A stretch of 17,017 nt of DNA from Geminicoccus sp035556675 (GTDB taxonomy: Bacteria > Pseudomonadota > Alphaproteobacteria > Geminicoccales > Geminicoccaceae): the NCBI RefSeq assembly GCF_035556675.1, contig NZ_DATMFZ010000357.1:1-17017 (forward strand), written 5' to 3'. Below are positions 7,443 through 15,038 of the stretch, piece after piece. Positions within the stretch are counted from its first letter, which is position 1. Every line of letters begins with the position of its first letter. The notes under the pieces were generated by a model. That model made no database searches. It was not told the DNA's origin and was given only the letters and a program-made list of their open reading frames with translations. Made by a program: the position numbers and the translations under genes.

Positions 7443-10024
7443 GGCACGCGGCTCCGGCTGCGCGCCGAGGTGGTGACGATCCGCTCGGTATGCGCGAAGT
7501 AGGCGCGGCCGATCAGGTCGGACAGGTCGGGTAGGCCGTGCTCCAGCTCCTCCAGGAGTCGGTCCAGCCCCGGCAGCGGCTGCTCGCCTTTCGCCAGGGA
7601 CTCGATCTCGGTGACCTGCACAAGGCTCGCCATGCGCAGGGCCAGGCGCCGGTCCGGCCCGCGATGGGCCGCTTCCTCGGCATGGGGCAGGCGCTCGACA
7701 TGGTCGGCAACCCGGTGGAGCTGCCAAGCGACCGAGCGGGGGTTGGTCTCGTCCAGCAGCAGGAGGTCCAGCACTGGCAGGAGCAGCGGCCGGGTCAGGT
7801 AGCGCGAGCGATAGGTCATCGAGCTGTCGCCCAGCTCGAGCAGGAGGGGCAGGATGCCCTCGGCGCCGATCGCGTCGTTGCCGACCAGCAGTCCGCGCAT
7901 GAGGTCGACCAGGTTGGACGCCCGCTCGATGCGTCGGCCCATCTCGATGAACCGCCAGGCATAGTTGCGGGTCATGTTCTCCGCTTCGGTACCGGCGAAC
8001 GCAGTGAGCTGGCGCAAGCCCACATCGAGCAGCTCCGCGGTCTGCCACCCGATCAGCCGTGCCGGGCGGGTGCGCCAGGCGGGATCGCCGTGCAGTGCCG
8101 CGAGGAGCCGCCAGGCGTCGTGGCTGATCTGGTCGCGCACCAGCGTGGCGGTGCGGTGGACCTCGCCCAGCGTCTGCCGCAGCCCGTGCGGGCGCGCCTG
8201 GTCGAAGATCAGGGCCGCCAGTGCCGCATCGATCCCGTCATCGCCCGGCACCTCCGGGGCATCGAAGCGCGGCACGCGGCCGCGCCGGTCCTGGAGGTGG
8301 AGGAGCCGGCCCAGCACGGCTGGACTTACGCCCTGCCTGGTGCCGTCGATGCGGTGGGCCAGGACGGCGCGCAGCACGCGGATCAGCGATTCCGACCGCT
8401 CAGCATAGCGGCCGAGCCAGAACAGATTGTCGGCAGTGCGGCTCAGGAGGTCGCGGCCGCTCCGGCGCAGATGGATGATGCTCAGGCTGGGTTGCAGGAT
8501 GCTGCCCTGGACCACCTCCGCCTGGTCGGTGAGCACCCACAGGTCGCCCGCGCCATGGCCGTTCGGCAGGCCGACCGTCGTGCTGGCACCGGCATAGCGC
8601 AGCAGTGCGCCCGGCATCACCCGCCAGCTGCCGTCGGCGCCGAGGCTGGCATAGACGCGCAGCGCGCCGTGGGCCGGCCGCACCAGGGCCCGGCCGTCCT
8701 GCTCGACGAAGGCTGGGAAGGTGGCGAGCGGCACCGGCGCCAGGGCCATGTAGCGGTAGCCGTAGCGCTCCAGCCGGTGGCGCAGCTCCTGCGCCTGCCT
8801 GGGCTGGAGCTGGGCGGGCTCGACGGTCGCCGCCGCCTCGCCAGGGTCGTTACGCGCCGTGGCAAGCTCGACCCGCCAGCGCTCCGGCTCGGCGAACAGC
8901 CTGGCGCGGGCGGCAGGATCGCCCAGCCAGAGTGCCGGCGCATCCGGGATCAGCAACTCCTCGCCGGTGAGATGGCGGGTGAGCGCCGCCATGAACGGTG
9001 CCAGCACCCGGTTCTGCACCACCCCGGTGCCGGGCAGGTTGCGCAGCTGCACGCCACCCGCCTGGATCACCCGGATAAGGCCGGCCACGCCCAGGCCCTG
9101 CGTGCCCGGCACTTCCAGAGGATCGCAGGCGAACCCGTCGATCTGGCGCAGGAGCAGGTCGACCCGCTGCAGCCCGTCCAGCGTCTTGAGGTAAAGCCGC
9201 TCGTCGCGGACCGTCAGGTCGGCAGTCTGGGCCAGGGTGTAGCCCAGGTAGCGGGCGAGATAGGCATGGCCGAAATAGGCGGGCTGGTCGGGCTCCGGCG
9301 CCAGCATGACGATCCGGCCGTCCTCCTTGCCCGACGCCGCGACCAGATCGTCGCGCAGACCCTGGAAGTAGCCGACCAGGCGCTGGGCCTCGCAGCGGCG
9401 GAACAGGTCGGTGAAGCCATGGGTCATGGCCAGCCGGTTGGCCAGGGCATAGCCGAGGCCGGAGGGCGCCTCGGTCTGGTCGGCCAGCACGACCCAGTTG
9501 CCATCGGCATCGCGGGCCAGATCCACCGCATAGCTGGTCAGCGGCTCTTCCATCATGGCCGGATGGCCGGCCACCGCATGAATGAAGCGCTCGCCGCCCA
9601 GGATCAGGTCAGCCGGGATGCGGCCCTGGCGCAGCAGGTTCCGTGGCCCGTAGAGATCGGCCAGGATCCGCGCCACCACCTGGGCGCGCTGGCAGACCGC
9701 CGCCTCGATGCGGCGCCATTCGCTCTCGGCCAGCAGCAGGGGCAAGGTGTGCAGCCGCCAGGCGAAGGCACGGTCGTCCGGATCGGCATAGACGTTGAAG
9801 GCGGCACCGTCCTCGCGCACCAGGCGCACCGCACTGGCCCTGGCCGCCTCGAGTTCGTCCGGCCGCATGGCGCCGAGCTGGCTGGCCAGGCACTGCCAGG
9901 CCGGCCTGACCCGGCCTCCGGCATCCATGAACTCGTCAAACCTGCCGGGCTCGGGCAGATAGCCATCGAACAGCCGGCCATCGCCCGCGACCGGAGGCGG
10001 CAGGGCAGCGGCAATCAACCCCAT
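7439..10024 (-). CDS. Circularly permuted ATP-grasp / alpha-E domain fusion protein
   Basis: An 861-aa fusion. Residues about 20-515 are a circularly permuted type-2 ATP-grasp domain (older names DUF404/DUF407). Recognisable parts are YAVDLARDADGNWVVLADQTEAPSG (split as 165-179 and 180-189), the YLKTLDGLQRVDLLLRQID segment at 278-296 and GVAGLIRVIQAGGVQL near 312-327. Residues about 525-850 are the all-helical alpha-E domain (DUF403). It begins LLSRTADNLFWLGRYAERSE and contains WRFIEMGRRIERA (690-702), SSMTYRSRY and DETNPRSVAWQL (758-769). ATP-grasp enzymes form amide bonds through an acyl phosphate; alpha-E has no known activity. The two parts are often separate neighbouring genes. The start is chosen as ATG 10024, with AAGAG upstream; a GTG at 10048 would add 8 residues. 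Its stop overlaps the transglutaminase start. Confidence 0.9.
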   Translation of the reverse strand: MGLIAAALPPPVAGDGRLFDGYLPEPGRFDEFMDAGGRVRPAWQCLASQLGAMRPDELEAARASAVRLVREDGAAFNVYADPDDRAFAWRLHTLPLLLAESEWRRIEAAVCQRAQVVARILADLYGPRNLLRQGRIPADLILGGERFIHAVAGHPAMMEEPLTSYAVDLARDADGNWVVLADQTEAPSGLGYALANRLAMTHGFTDLFRRCEAQRLVGYFQGLRDDLVAASGKEDGRIVMLAPEPDQPAYFGHAYLARYLGYTLAQTADLTVRDERLYLKTLDGLQRVDLLLRQIDGFACDPLEVPGTQGLGVAGLIRVIQAGGVQLRNLPGTGVVQNRVLAPFMAALTRHLTGEELLIPDAPALWLGDPAARARLFAEPERWRVELATARNDPGEAAATVEPAQLQPRQAQELRHRLERYGYRYMALAPVPLATFPAFVEQDGRALVRPAHGALRVYASLGADGSWRVMPGALLRYAGASTTVGLPNGHGAGDLWVLTDQAEVVQGSILQPSLSIIHLRRSGRDLLSRTADNLFWLGRYAERSESLIRVLRAVLAHRIDGTRQGVSPAVLGRLLHLQDRRGRVPRFDAPEVPGDDGIDAALAALIFDQARPHGLRQTLGEVHRTATLVRDQISHDAWRLLAALHGDPAWRTRPARLIGWQTAELLDVGLRQLTAFAGTEAENMTRNYAWRFIEMGRRIERASNLVDLMRGLLVGNDAIGAEGILPLLLELGDSSMTYRSRYLTRPLLLPVLDLLLLDETNPRSVAWQLHRVADHVERLPHAEEAAHRGPDRRLALRMASLVQVTEIESLAKGEQPLPGLDRLLEELEHGLPDLSDLIGRAYFAHTERIVTTSARSRSRVP

Positions 10025-10075
10025 TGCTGGCTCTTGCTCTGCACCCACGCCGAAACCACCGTCGCCCCCTCGATC

Positions 10076-10104
10076 CTGCCGGCGCTGGACCCCACGTCCG
10101 GCAG
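10076..10104. repeat. Inverted repeat between GNAT and ATP-grasp genes
   Basis: A 7-bp inverted repeat (CTGCCGG / CCGGCAG) with a 15-nt loop sits in the only sizeable gap within the amidoligase operon, about 93 nt counted to ATG 10024. It could be an attenuator or a partial terminator separating the first two genes from the last two, but there is no T-tract and the pairing may be chance. Confidence 0.25.
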
Positions 10105-10117
10105 GCCCAGCCTAGTG

Positions 10118-10642
10118 TCAGCCGGGCCCGGTGTCTGCCCCGCTGCCCAGCGCCTTCTGCATGATCACCACGTCCAGCCAGCGGTCGAACTTCCAGCCCA
10201 CTGCCTGCATGGTGCCCACATGCTCGAACCCGAGGGCGCGATGGACCCCGATCGAGCCGGCATTGGCGGAATCGCCGATCACCGCCAGCGCCTGCCGCAT
10301 GCCGGCCGCCTCGCATTGCCGGAGAAGCTCCGCCAGCAATGCCCGGCCGACTCCGCCGCCCTGGCAGTCCGGTGCGACATAGATCGAGGTCTCGGCCGCA
10401 TAGCGGTAGGCCGGGCGTGGCCGGAACCAGTTGGCATAGGCATAGCCCAGTACGGTTCCTGCCGCGTCGACCGCCACCAGCCAGGGCAGGCCGCGACCGG
10501 TCACCTCGGCGTGGCGGCGGCGGATCTCGTCGAGGCCGGGCGCCTCCAGCTCGAAGCTGCCGGTGCCGGTCTCCACCCAGTGGGCATAGATGGCTTGGCA
10601 GGTGGCTAGGTCCTGCTCGTGGGCTTGCCGGATGGTTGCCAT
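10118..10642 (-). CDS. GNAT-family N-acetyltransferase, phosphinothricin acetyltransferase (PAT/MnaT)-like
   Basis: A 174-aa acetyltransferase that should transfer acetyl from acetyl-CoA to an amine. It resembles the PAT/MnaT branch, whose members acetylate phosphinothricin, methionine sulfone or methionine sulfoximine. Shared features are RQAHEQDLATCQAIYAHWV at the N-terminus, FRPRPAYRYAAETSIYVAP (73-91), the acetyl-CoA loop Q-G-G-G-V-G (94-99), AVIGDSANAGSIGVHRALGF (120-139) and the closing WKFDRWLDVVIMQKALG. The ATG at 10642 follows the amidoligase stop by only 10 nt, and its ribosome-binding site (TGAGGAAG) overlaps that stop, so the two are surely co-transcribed. A GNAT gene in this position is not part of the core cluster as I know it. 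Its substrate may be the cluster's amine-bearing building block or product (inference), or it may be an unrelated passenger. Confidence 0.88.
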   Translation of the reverse strand: MATIRQAHEQDLATCQAIYAHWVETGTGSFELEAPGLDEIRRRHAEVTGRGLPWLVAVDAAGTVLGYAYANWFRPRPAYRYAAETSIYVAPDCQGGGVGRALLAELLRQCEAAGMRQALAVIGDSANAGSIGVHRALGFEHVGTMQAVGWKFDRWLDVVIMQKALGSGADTGPG

Positions 10643-10652
10643 GAACGCTTCC

Positions 10653-13600
10653 TCAGTGGCGGCGCAGGTCGAGGGTGAGCGGGAACTCCGGGTCGGGCGA
10701 CGGCGGCCCCGGCTGGAACGGGCCCTGGCTGTGCCCGGTCCGCTCGAAGCGGGCGAGGCGGCGTGCCTCGGCCTCGTAGGAATTGATCGGGAAGGTCTCG
10801 TAGTTGCGCCCGCCCGGATGGGCGACATGGTAGGTACAGCCACCCAGCGACCTGCCGGCCCACTGGTCGTAGAGGTCGAACACCAGGGGCGCGTGCACGC
10901 CGATCGTGGGGTGGAGGCAGGCGGCCGGCTGCCAGGCCCGGAAGCGCACGCCGGCCACCTGCTCGCCATGGGTGCCGGTGGGGGCCAGCGGCAGGGCGAT
11001 CCGGTTGCAGGTGACCAGGTGCCGGCCGGGCGTGATGCCCTGGACGCGGACCTGCAGGCGCTCCAGGGAACTGTCGACATAGCGCACCGTGCCGCCGACC
11101 GCCCCTTCCTCGCCCATGACGTGCCAGGGCTCGAGCGCCTGGCGCAGCTCGAACTGCACGCCCTCGAACTCGGCATCGCCGCAGACCGGGAAGCGGAACT
11201 CCAGGTGCGGCGCGAACCACTCGTCCTTCAGGTCGAAGCCGTGCTGGCGCAGATCGCGCAGGACGTCGGTGAAGTCCTGCCAGAGGAAGGCCGGCAGCAT
11301 GTACCGGTCGTGCAGCGAGGTGCCGAACCGCACCAGCCGGCCCTGCCAGGGCTTCTCCCAGAACCGGCAGATCAGGGCGCGCAGCAGGAGCTGCTGGGCC
11401 AGGCTCATGCGCGGGTGCGGTGGCATCTCGAAGGCACGGAACTCGACCAGGCCCAGCCGGCCGATCGGCCCGTCCGGGGAATAGAGCTTGTCGATGCAGA
11501 TCTCGGCCCGGTGGGTGTTGCCGGTGACGTCGATCAGCAGGTTGCGGAAGATCCGGTCCACCAGCCAGGGCGGCACCTCCCCCTGGCTAGGCAGGGGCAC
11601 CTGGGCCAGGGCGATCTCCATCTCGTAGAGCTGGTCGTTGCGCGCCTCGTCGATGCGTGGCGCCTGGCTGGTCGGGCCGATGAACAGGCCGCTGAACAGG
11701 AAGGACAAGGACGGGTGGTTCTGCCAGCAGCCGATCAGGCTGGCGAGCAGGTCCGGCCGACGCAGGAACGGGCTGTCGGCCGGGGTGGAGCCGCCCACCA
11801 CGATGTGATTGCCGCCGCCCGTCCCGGTATGGCGGCCGTCGATCATGAACTTGTCCGTGCCGAGCCGGCTCTGGTGGGCCTCCTCGTAGACGCCCTCGGT
11901 GATTGCCACCGCCTCCGGCCAGGACGCGGCCGGGTGTACGTTCACCTCGATCACGCCCGGGTCCGGCGTCACCTTGAGCACACCGATCCTGGGGTCGTCC
12001 GCCGGCGTATAGCCTTCCATCACGATCGGCTGGCCGACCTCCCGGGCGGTCGCCTCCAAGGCTGCCACCAGCTCGACATACTCTACCGCGGAAGGGGTGG
12101 GCGGCATGAAGACGTGCAGGGTGCCCCCGCGCGGCTCGACGGCGAGCGCAGTGCGTACCGGCTGACGGGTGGCAGCCACCGGCCGCTCTGGGTCTGGGCG
12201 TCGCTCCTGCATCCGAGGCTCGGCGGCTGGCAGCGCGGCATGGGCTGCGAACGGGTCGGCTGGGATGTAGTAGGGATAGTCGGCCTCCGGGATCCACGGC
12301 AGCGACTGCAGCGGCAGGCGCAGACCCAGCGGCGAATCACCCGGGATCAGGAACAGCCGCTCCCGGCGCAACGACCAACGCTCGGTGTCCCAGCGGCCGA
12401 AATTGCGGCTGTTCCAGGGCTGGAGCGGCAGGACGTAGCCCACCGGCGTATCGAGGCCGCGGTTGAACACCCGCGCCATCCGCGCACGCTCCTCCGGATC
12501 CTTCAGTTTGCTGTCGAGCACGTCGACATTGGGCGGGAGCTGCGCCTCCTTCAGGAGATGGACGGCCGGATCCTCGTAGGCCGGAATTGCATAGTCCTCC
12601 TCCAGCCCCAGCTTCGCGCACAATGCGTGGATGAACCGCTCGGCGTCGGCGGCACCGGCGCTGCCCTTCGTCCCGGCTTCAGCGATCAGCTCCGGGTCGT
12701 GCCAGAGCAGTTCGCCGTCCTTGCGCCAGTAGAGGCTGAGTGCCCAGCGCGGCAGCTGCTCGCCCGGATACCACTTGCCCTGGCCGAAATGGAGCAGCCC
12801 ACCCGGCGCGAAGCGATCACGCAGCCGGCGGATCAGGTTCTCGGCCAGGCGCCGCTTGGTGGGGCCGACCGCCGCCGTGTTCCACTCGGCACCTTCCATG
12901 TCGTCGATCGACACGAAGGTCGGCTCGCCGCCGGTGGTGAGCCGGACATCGCCCCGGACGAGGCGCTGGTCGACCTTCTGCCCTTCCGCCAGGATCGCCT
13001 GCCACTGCTCGTCCGTGTAGGGCTTCGTGACCCGCGGCGTCTCGCGGATCCGGGTCACCTTCATCTCGAACCCGAAATCGACCTCTGCCGGCTCGACCCC
13101 GCCGCTGATGGGGGCCGCGTTCTGCGGCTCGGCGGTGGCGGCCAGCGGGATGTGGCCCTCGCCTGCCAGCAGGCCCGAGGTCGGGTCGAGCCCGATCCAG
13201 CCGGCGCCCGGGATGAACACCTCGCACCAGGCATGGAGGTCGGTGAAGTCCACCTCCGTGCCGGACGGCCCTTCCAGCGGCTTCACGTCAGGCGCGAGCT
13301 GGATCAGGTAGCCAGACACGAATCGGGCGGCGATGCCCAGCTGCCGCATGATCTGGACCAGCAGCCAGGCGCTGTCGCGGCAGGAGCCGCTGCACTTGGC
13401 CAGCGTTTCCTCGCTGGTCTGGATGCCCGGCTCCATGCGGACCACGTAGCCGATCGCCTGCTGCAGCCGCCGGTTCAGGTCGACGATGAAGTCGACCGTG
13501 TTGGTCATCTCGCGGGGGATTTCGGCGAGGAAGGCGGAGAGCAGCGGGCCCGGCGACTCGACCTCGAGATAGGGCAGGAGCTCCTTTTTCAGGTCGGTGG

Positions 13601-13919
13601 CGTAGGCGAACGGCCACTGCGCGGCCGTGTCCTCGACGAAGAACTCGAACGGGTTGAACACCGCCATCTCGGCGACGAGGTCGACCTCGACGATGAAATG
13701 GTCGGTCTTCTCGGGGAAGACGAAGCGCGCCTGCCAGTTGCCGAACGGGTCCTGCTGCCAGTTGATGAAATGGTCCTCGGGCTGGACCTTCAGCGAATAG
13801 CTCAGGATGCGGCCGCGCGTGTGCGGGGCCGGCCGCAGGCGCACGATCTGCGGACCCAGCTCGACCCGGCGGTCGTAGCGGTAGCTGGTCCGGTGGTGTA
13901 GGGCGACGTGGATCGCCAT
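10653..13919 (-). CDS. Transglutaminase-like domain fused to DUF2126 putative amidoligase
   Basis: A 1088-aa protein, first gene of the minus-strand operon. Residues 1-80 are the transglutaminase N-terminal beta region (HHRTSYRYDR). Residues about 160-260 are a transglutaminase core with Cys180 (GSCRDSAW), His229 (DLHAWCEVF) and Asp245 (GLDPTSG). From about residue 300 to the end is DUF2126, a putative glutamine-synthetase-like COOH-NH2 ligase. Conserved-looking blocks there are LTTGGEPTFVSIDD (327-340), GVIEVNVHPAASWPEA (655-670), DGRHTGTGGGNHIVVGG (694-710) and GLVEFRAFEMPPHPRMSL (823-840). The acidic and His residues in these blocks are candidates for metal and ATP binding. A Pro/Arg-rich linker interrupts the domain at about 562-600. 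The ATG at 13919 is preceded by GGGAAAGG. No membrane segment is seen. Predicted role, from family knowledge, is peptide synthesis or tagging. Confidence 0.92.
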   Translation of the reverse strand: MAIHVALHHRTSYRYDRRVELGPQIVRLRPAPHTRGRILSYSLKVQPEDHFINWQQDPFGNWQARFVFPEKTDHFIVEVDLVAEMAVFNPFEFFVEDTAAQWPFAYATDLKKELLPYLEVESPGPLLSAFLAEIPREMTNTVDFIVDLNRRLQQAIGYVVRMEPGIQTSEETLAKCSGSCRDSAWLLVQIMRQLGIAARFVSGYLIQLAPDVKPLEGPSGTEVDFTDLHAWCEVFIPGAGWIGLDPTSGLLAGEGHIPLAATAEPQNAAPISGGVEPAEVDFGFEMKVTRIRETPRVTKPYTDEQWQAILAEGQKVDQRLVRGDVRLTTGGEPTFVSIDDMEGAEWNTAAVGPTKRRLAENLIRRLRDRFAPGGLLHFGQGKWYPGEQLPRWALSLYWRKDGELLWHDPELIAEAGTKGSAGAADAERFIHALCAKLGLEEDYAIPAYEDPAVHLLKEAQLPPNVDVLDSKLKDPEERARMARVFNRGLDTPVGYVLPLQPWNSRNFGRWDTERWSLRRERLFLIPGDSPLGLRLPLQSLPWIPEADYPYYIPADPFAAHAALPAAEPRMQERRPDPERPVAATRQPVRTALAVEPRGGTLHVFMPPTPSAVEYVELVAALEATAREVGQPIVMEGYTPADDPRIGVLKVTPDPGVIEVNVHPAASWPEAVAITEGVYEEAHQSRLGTDKFMIDGRHTGTGGGNHIVVGGSTPADSPFLRRPDLLASLIGCWQNHPSLSFLFSGLFIGPTSQAPRIDEARNDQLYEMEIALAQVPLPSQGEVPPWLVDRIFRNLLIDVTGNTHRAEICIDKLYSPDGPIGRLGLVEFRAFEMPPHPRMSLAQQLLLRALICRFWEKPWQGRLVRFGTSLHDRYMLPAFLWQDFTDVLRDLRQHGFDLKDEWFAPHLEFRFPVCGDAEFEGVQFELRQALEPWHVMGEEGAVGGTVRYVDSSLERLQVRVQGITPGRHLVTCNRIALPLAPTGTHGEQVAGVRFRAWQPAACLHPTIGVHAPLVFDLYDQWAGRSLGGCTYHVAHPGGRNYETFPINSYEAEARRLARFERTGHSQGPFQPGPPSPDPEFPLTLDLRRH

Positions 13920-14124
13920 CGTGAAGCCTTTCCCAAGGATCGATCAGCCCGGCAGCAAGCCGCATGCCGCTGTACCATGGCGGCTGCCAGAAGCGTCTGG
14001 AAGAGGCGCGTTGCCTAGGCTTCGGGCAGCCGGGCGGCCGTCTGCCGATGAAACGGGCAGCAGCACCGCCCAGGAAGAAATCGCCCCACGTCCCGAGAAA
14101 GAAGCGTCACCGCGAGGGAAGGCC
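13920..14124. other. Intergenic region upstream of the amidoligase operon, no gene found
   Basis: This stretch separates the divergent amidoligase operon and the GlsB-like gene (whose EcfG-like promoter begins at 14125). It must hold the operon promoter, but I cannot point to a convincing sigma-70 -35/-10 pair. Several open frames cross it; none has a ribosome-binding site or protein family signature. A 32-codon Arg/Lys-rich frame at 14048-14146 is most likely chance. Confidence 0.5.
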
Positions 14125-14149
14125 GGAACGTCGGCGGCTTGTGTAGTTT
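14125..14149 (+). promoter_or_regulatory. Candidate EcfG-type general stress promoter of the GlsB-like gene
   Basis: GGAAC at 14125-14129, then 16 nt, then GTTTT. The EcfG consensus in alphaproteobacteria is GGAAC-N16/17-cGTT; this match lacks the C but fits the looser GGAAC-N18-TT form. The predicted transcript would start near 14155, leaving a 5' leader of about 60 nt before the ATG at 14216. Confidence 0.5.
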
Positions 14150-14215
14150 TATGGGAGGCACTGCGCGCCTTGCGCACGTCGAGCCACCAGAACCACGCAC
14201 CGGGATTGATCTGTC

Positions 14216-14476
14216 ATGGGCATCATCTGGACCATCATCATCGGCTTCCTCGCCGGAGTCGTCGCCAAGTGGATCATGCCGGGCGACAAGGAGCCGAGCG
14301 GCTTCATCCTCACGACGATCCTGGGTATCGTCGGCGCCTTCGTCGCCACCTATCTCGGCCAGGCGATCGGCTGGTACCGGGCTGGCGAAGGGGCGGGCTT
14401 CATCGGTGCCGTGGTCGGCGCCATCATCGTCCTGGCGATCTACGGCATGATCGCAGGCCGTCGCTCGCGGGTCTAA
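14216..14476 (+). CDS. GlsB/YeaQ/YmgE family small membrane protein (transglycosylase-associated protein)
   Basis: An 86-aa inner-membrane protein of the Transgly_assoc family. It has three predicted membrane segments, at about residues 3-18, 29-49 and 60-79, with glycine-rich packing throughout (FLAGVVAKWIMPG, LGIVGAFVATYLG, GAVVGAIIVLAIYGMIAGR). The ending in Arg-Arg-Ser-Arg is typical. Biochemical function is not established; the name comes from an old association with transglycosylase. Relatives in E. coli are induced in stationary phase, which agrees with the EcfG-like promoter here. The ribosome-binding site is weak (CCGGGA, somewhat far). It is convergent with the DUF2892-like gene. 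Confidence 0.88.
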   Translation: MGIIWTIIIGFLAGVVAKWIMPGDKEPSGFILTTILGIVGAFVATYLGQAIGWYRAGEGAGFIGAVVGAIIVLAIYGMIAGRRSRV

Positions 14477-14484
14477 TCGCCGTT

Positions 14485-14519
14485 CGCCCGCCCGGCCCGG
14501 CTGCGGCTCCGGGCGGGCG
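14485..14519. terminator. GC-rich hairpin terminator after the GlsB-like gene
   Basis: An 11-bp perfect stem (CGCCCGCCCGG / CCGGGCGGGCG) with a 13-nt loop begins 8 nt after the GlsB-like stop codon. No T-tract follows. Its stability and position make transcription termination, or 3'-end protection, likely. Confidence 0.6.
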
Positions 14520-14623
14520 GCGGCTACGCAGGGTCATCACCGGGATCAGGCGATCGCGCCACCGCGCCGCCATTGGCGCTTGGCTCGACCCCGTGATGAT
14601 GATCCCAGACCGACCCGCTGATC

Positions 14624-14875
14624 TCAGCCCGGTTCGATCATGCCGCGCGAGCCGGCCCGCTCCTCGTCGATCATCGCCTTGAGCGGGCAGGAGCCTTCCG
14701 CACCGCGCCAGGCCAAGTACGCGCCGGCCCCCAGCGCCGCCAGGCTCAGGAGCGGGTTTGGGCGCGGCTTCGCACCGGCCGCCGCCAGGACCAGCCCGCC
14801 CAGCAGGTAGGCACCCCGCTGCATCGGCGTGAGCTCACCGCTCTTGTGTGCATGGCTCACCGGAAGATCGTTCAT
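14624..14875 (-). CDS. DUF2892/YgaP-like small membrane protein
   Basis: An 83-aa protein with two hydrophobic segments, about residues 20-36 and 42-57, joined by a short KPRPNP turn, followed by WRGAEGSCPLKAMI. The pattern of two helices ending in Gly-x-Cys-Pro matches DUF2892 (the membrane part of YgaP-type and related proteins), whose role is unknown; the Cys-Pro could be redox-active or structural. An excellent ribosome-binding site, GAGGAG, lies 6 nt before the ATG. An exact EcfG-type promoter lies about 50-75 nt upstream, so it is probably a general-stress gene. It faces the GlsB-like gene across 147 bp. Confidence 0.75.
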   Translation of the reverse strand: MNDLPVSHAHKSGELTPMQRGAYLLGGLVLAAAGAKPRPNPLLSLAALGAGAYLAWRGAEGSCPLKAMIDEERAGSRGMIEPG

Positions 14876-14924
14876 CGCTCACTCCTCGTCCGTTCGACCG
14901 GTCGACGCCGGCATGTGTCAGGCA

Positions 14925-14949
14925 AACGGGGTGTGAAACCGCCGGTTCC
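14925..14949 (-). promoter_or_regulatory. EcfG-type general stress promoter, exact consensus
   Basis: Read on the minus strand: GGAAC at 14949-14945, exactly 16 nt, then CGTT at 14928-14925. This is a perfect match to the alphaproteobacterial EcfG consensus GGAAC-N16/17-CGTT. Transcription should start near 14917, giving a leader of about 40 nt before the DUF2892-like ATG at 14875. Confidence 0.75.
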
Positions 14950-15038
14950 GGCATGGCCGGACTGGCTGTGCCGTGCAATGGCTCCTAGGGTCCGCTCGCC
15001 CGAGATGCGGGCCGATGCCGAAGGGACGAGAGGAAGCC

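Noticed and set aside
7538..10609. Plus-strand open frame of about 1000 codons opposite the ATP-grasp/alpha-E and GNAT genes
   Set aside because: It spans two real genes and the gap between them with no domain signature, which is typical of an antisense shadow at high GC.
10590..13901. Plus-strand open frame of about 1100 codons opposite the amidoligase gene
   Set aside because: It mirrors the codon structure of the real gene at high GC. It is rich in Arg, Gly, Gln and Asp without any family motif, while the minus strand shows clear transglutaminase and DUF2126 blocks.
14048..14146. Short 32-codon basic peptide frame upstream of the GlsB-like gene
   Set aside because: No ribosome-binding site; it overlaps the EcfG-like promoter and its composition is what GC-rich random sequence gives.
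13921..14682. Plus-strand open frame of 253 codons over the intergenic region and the GlsB-like gene
   Set aside because: It runs out of frame through the well-supported GlsB-like gene and its terminator, and has no recognisable domain.
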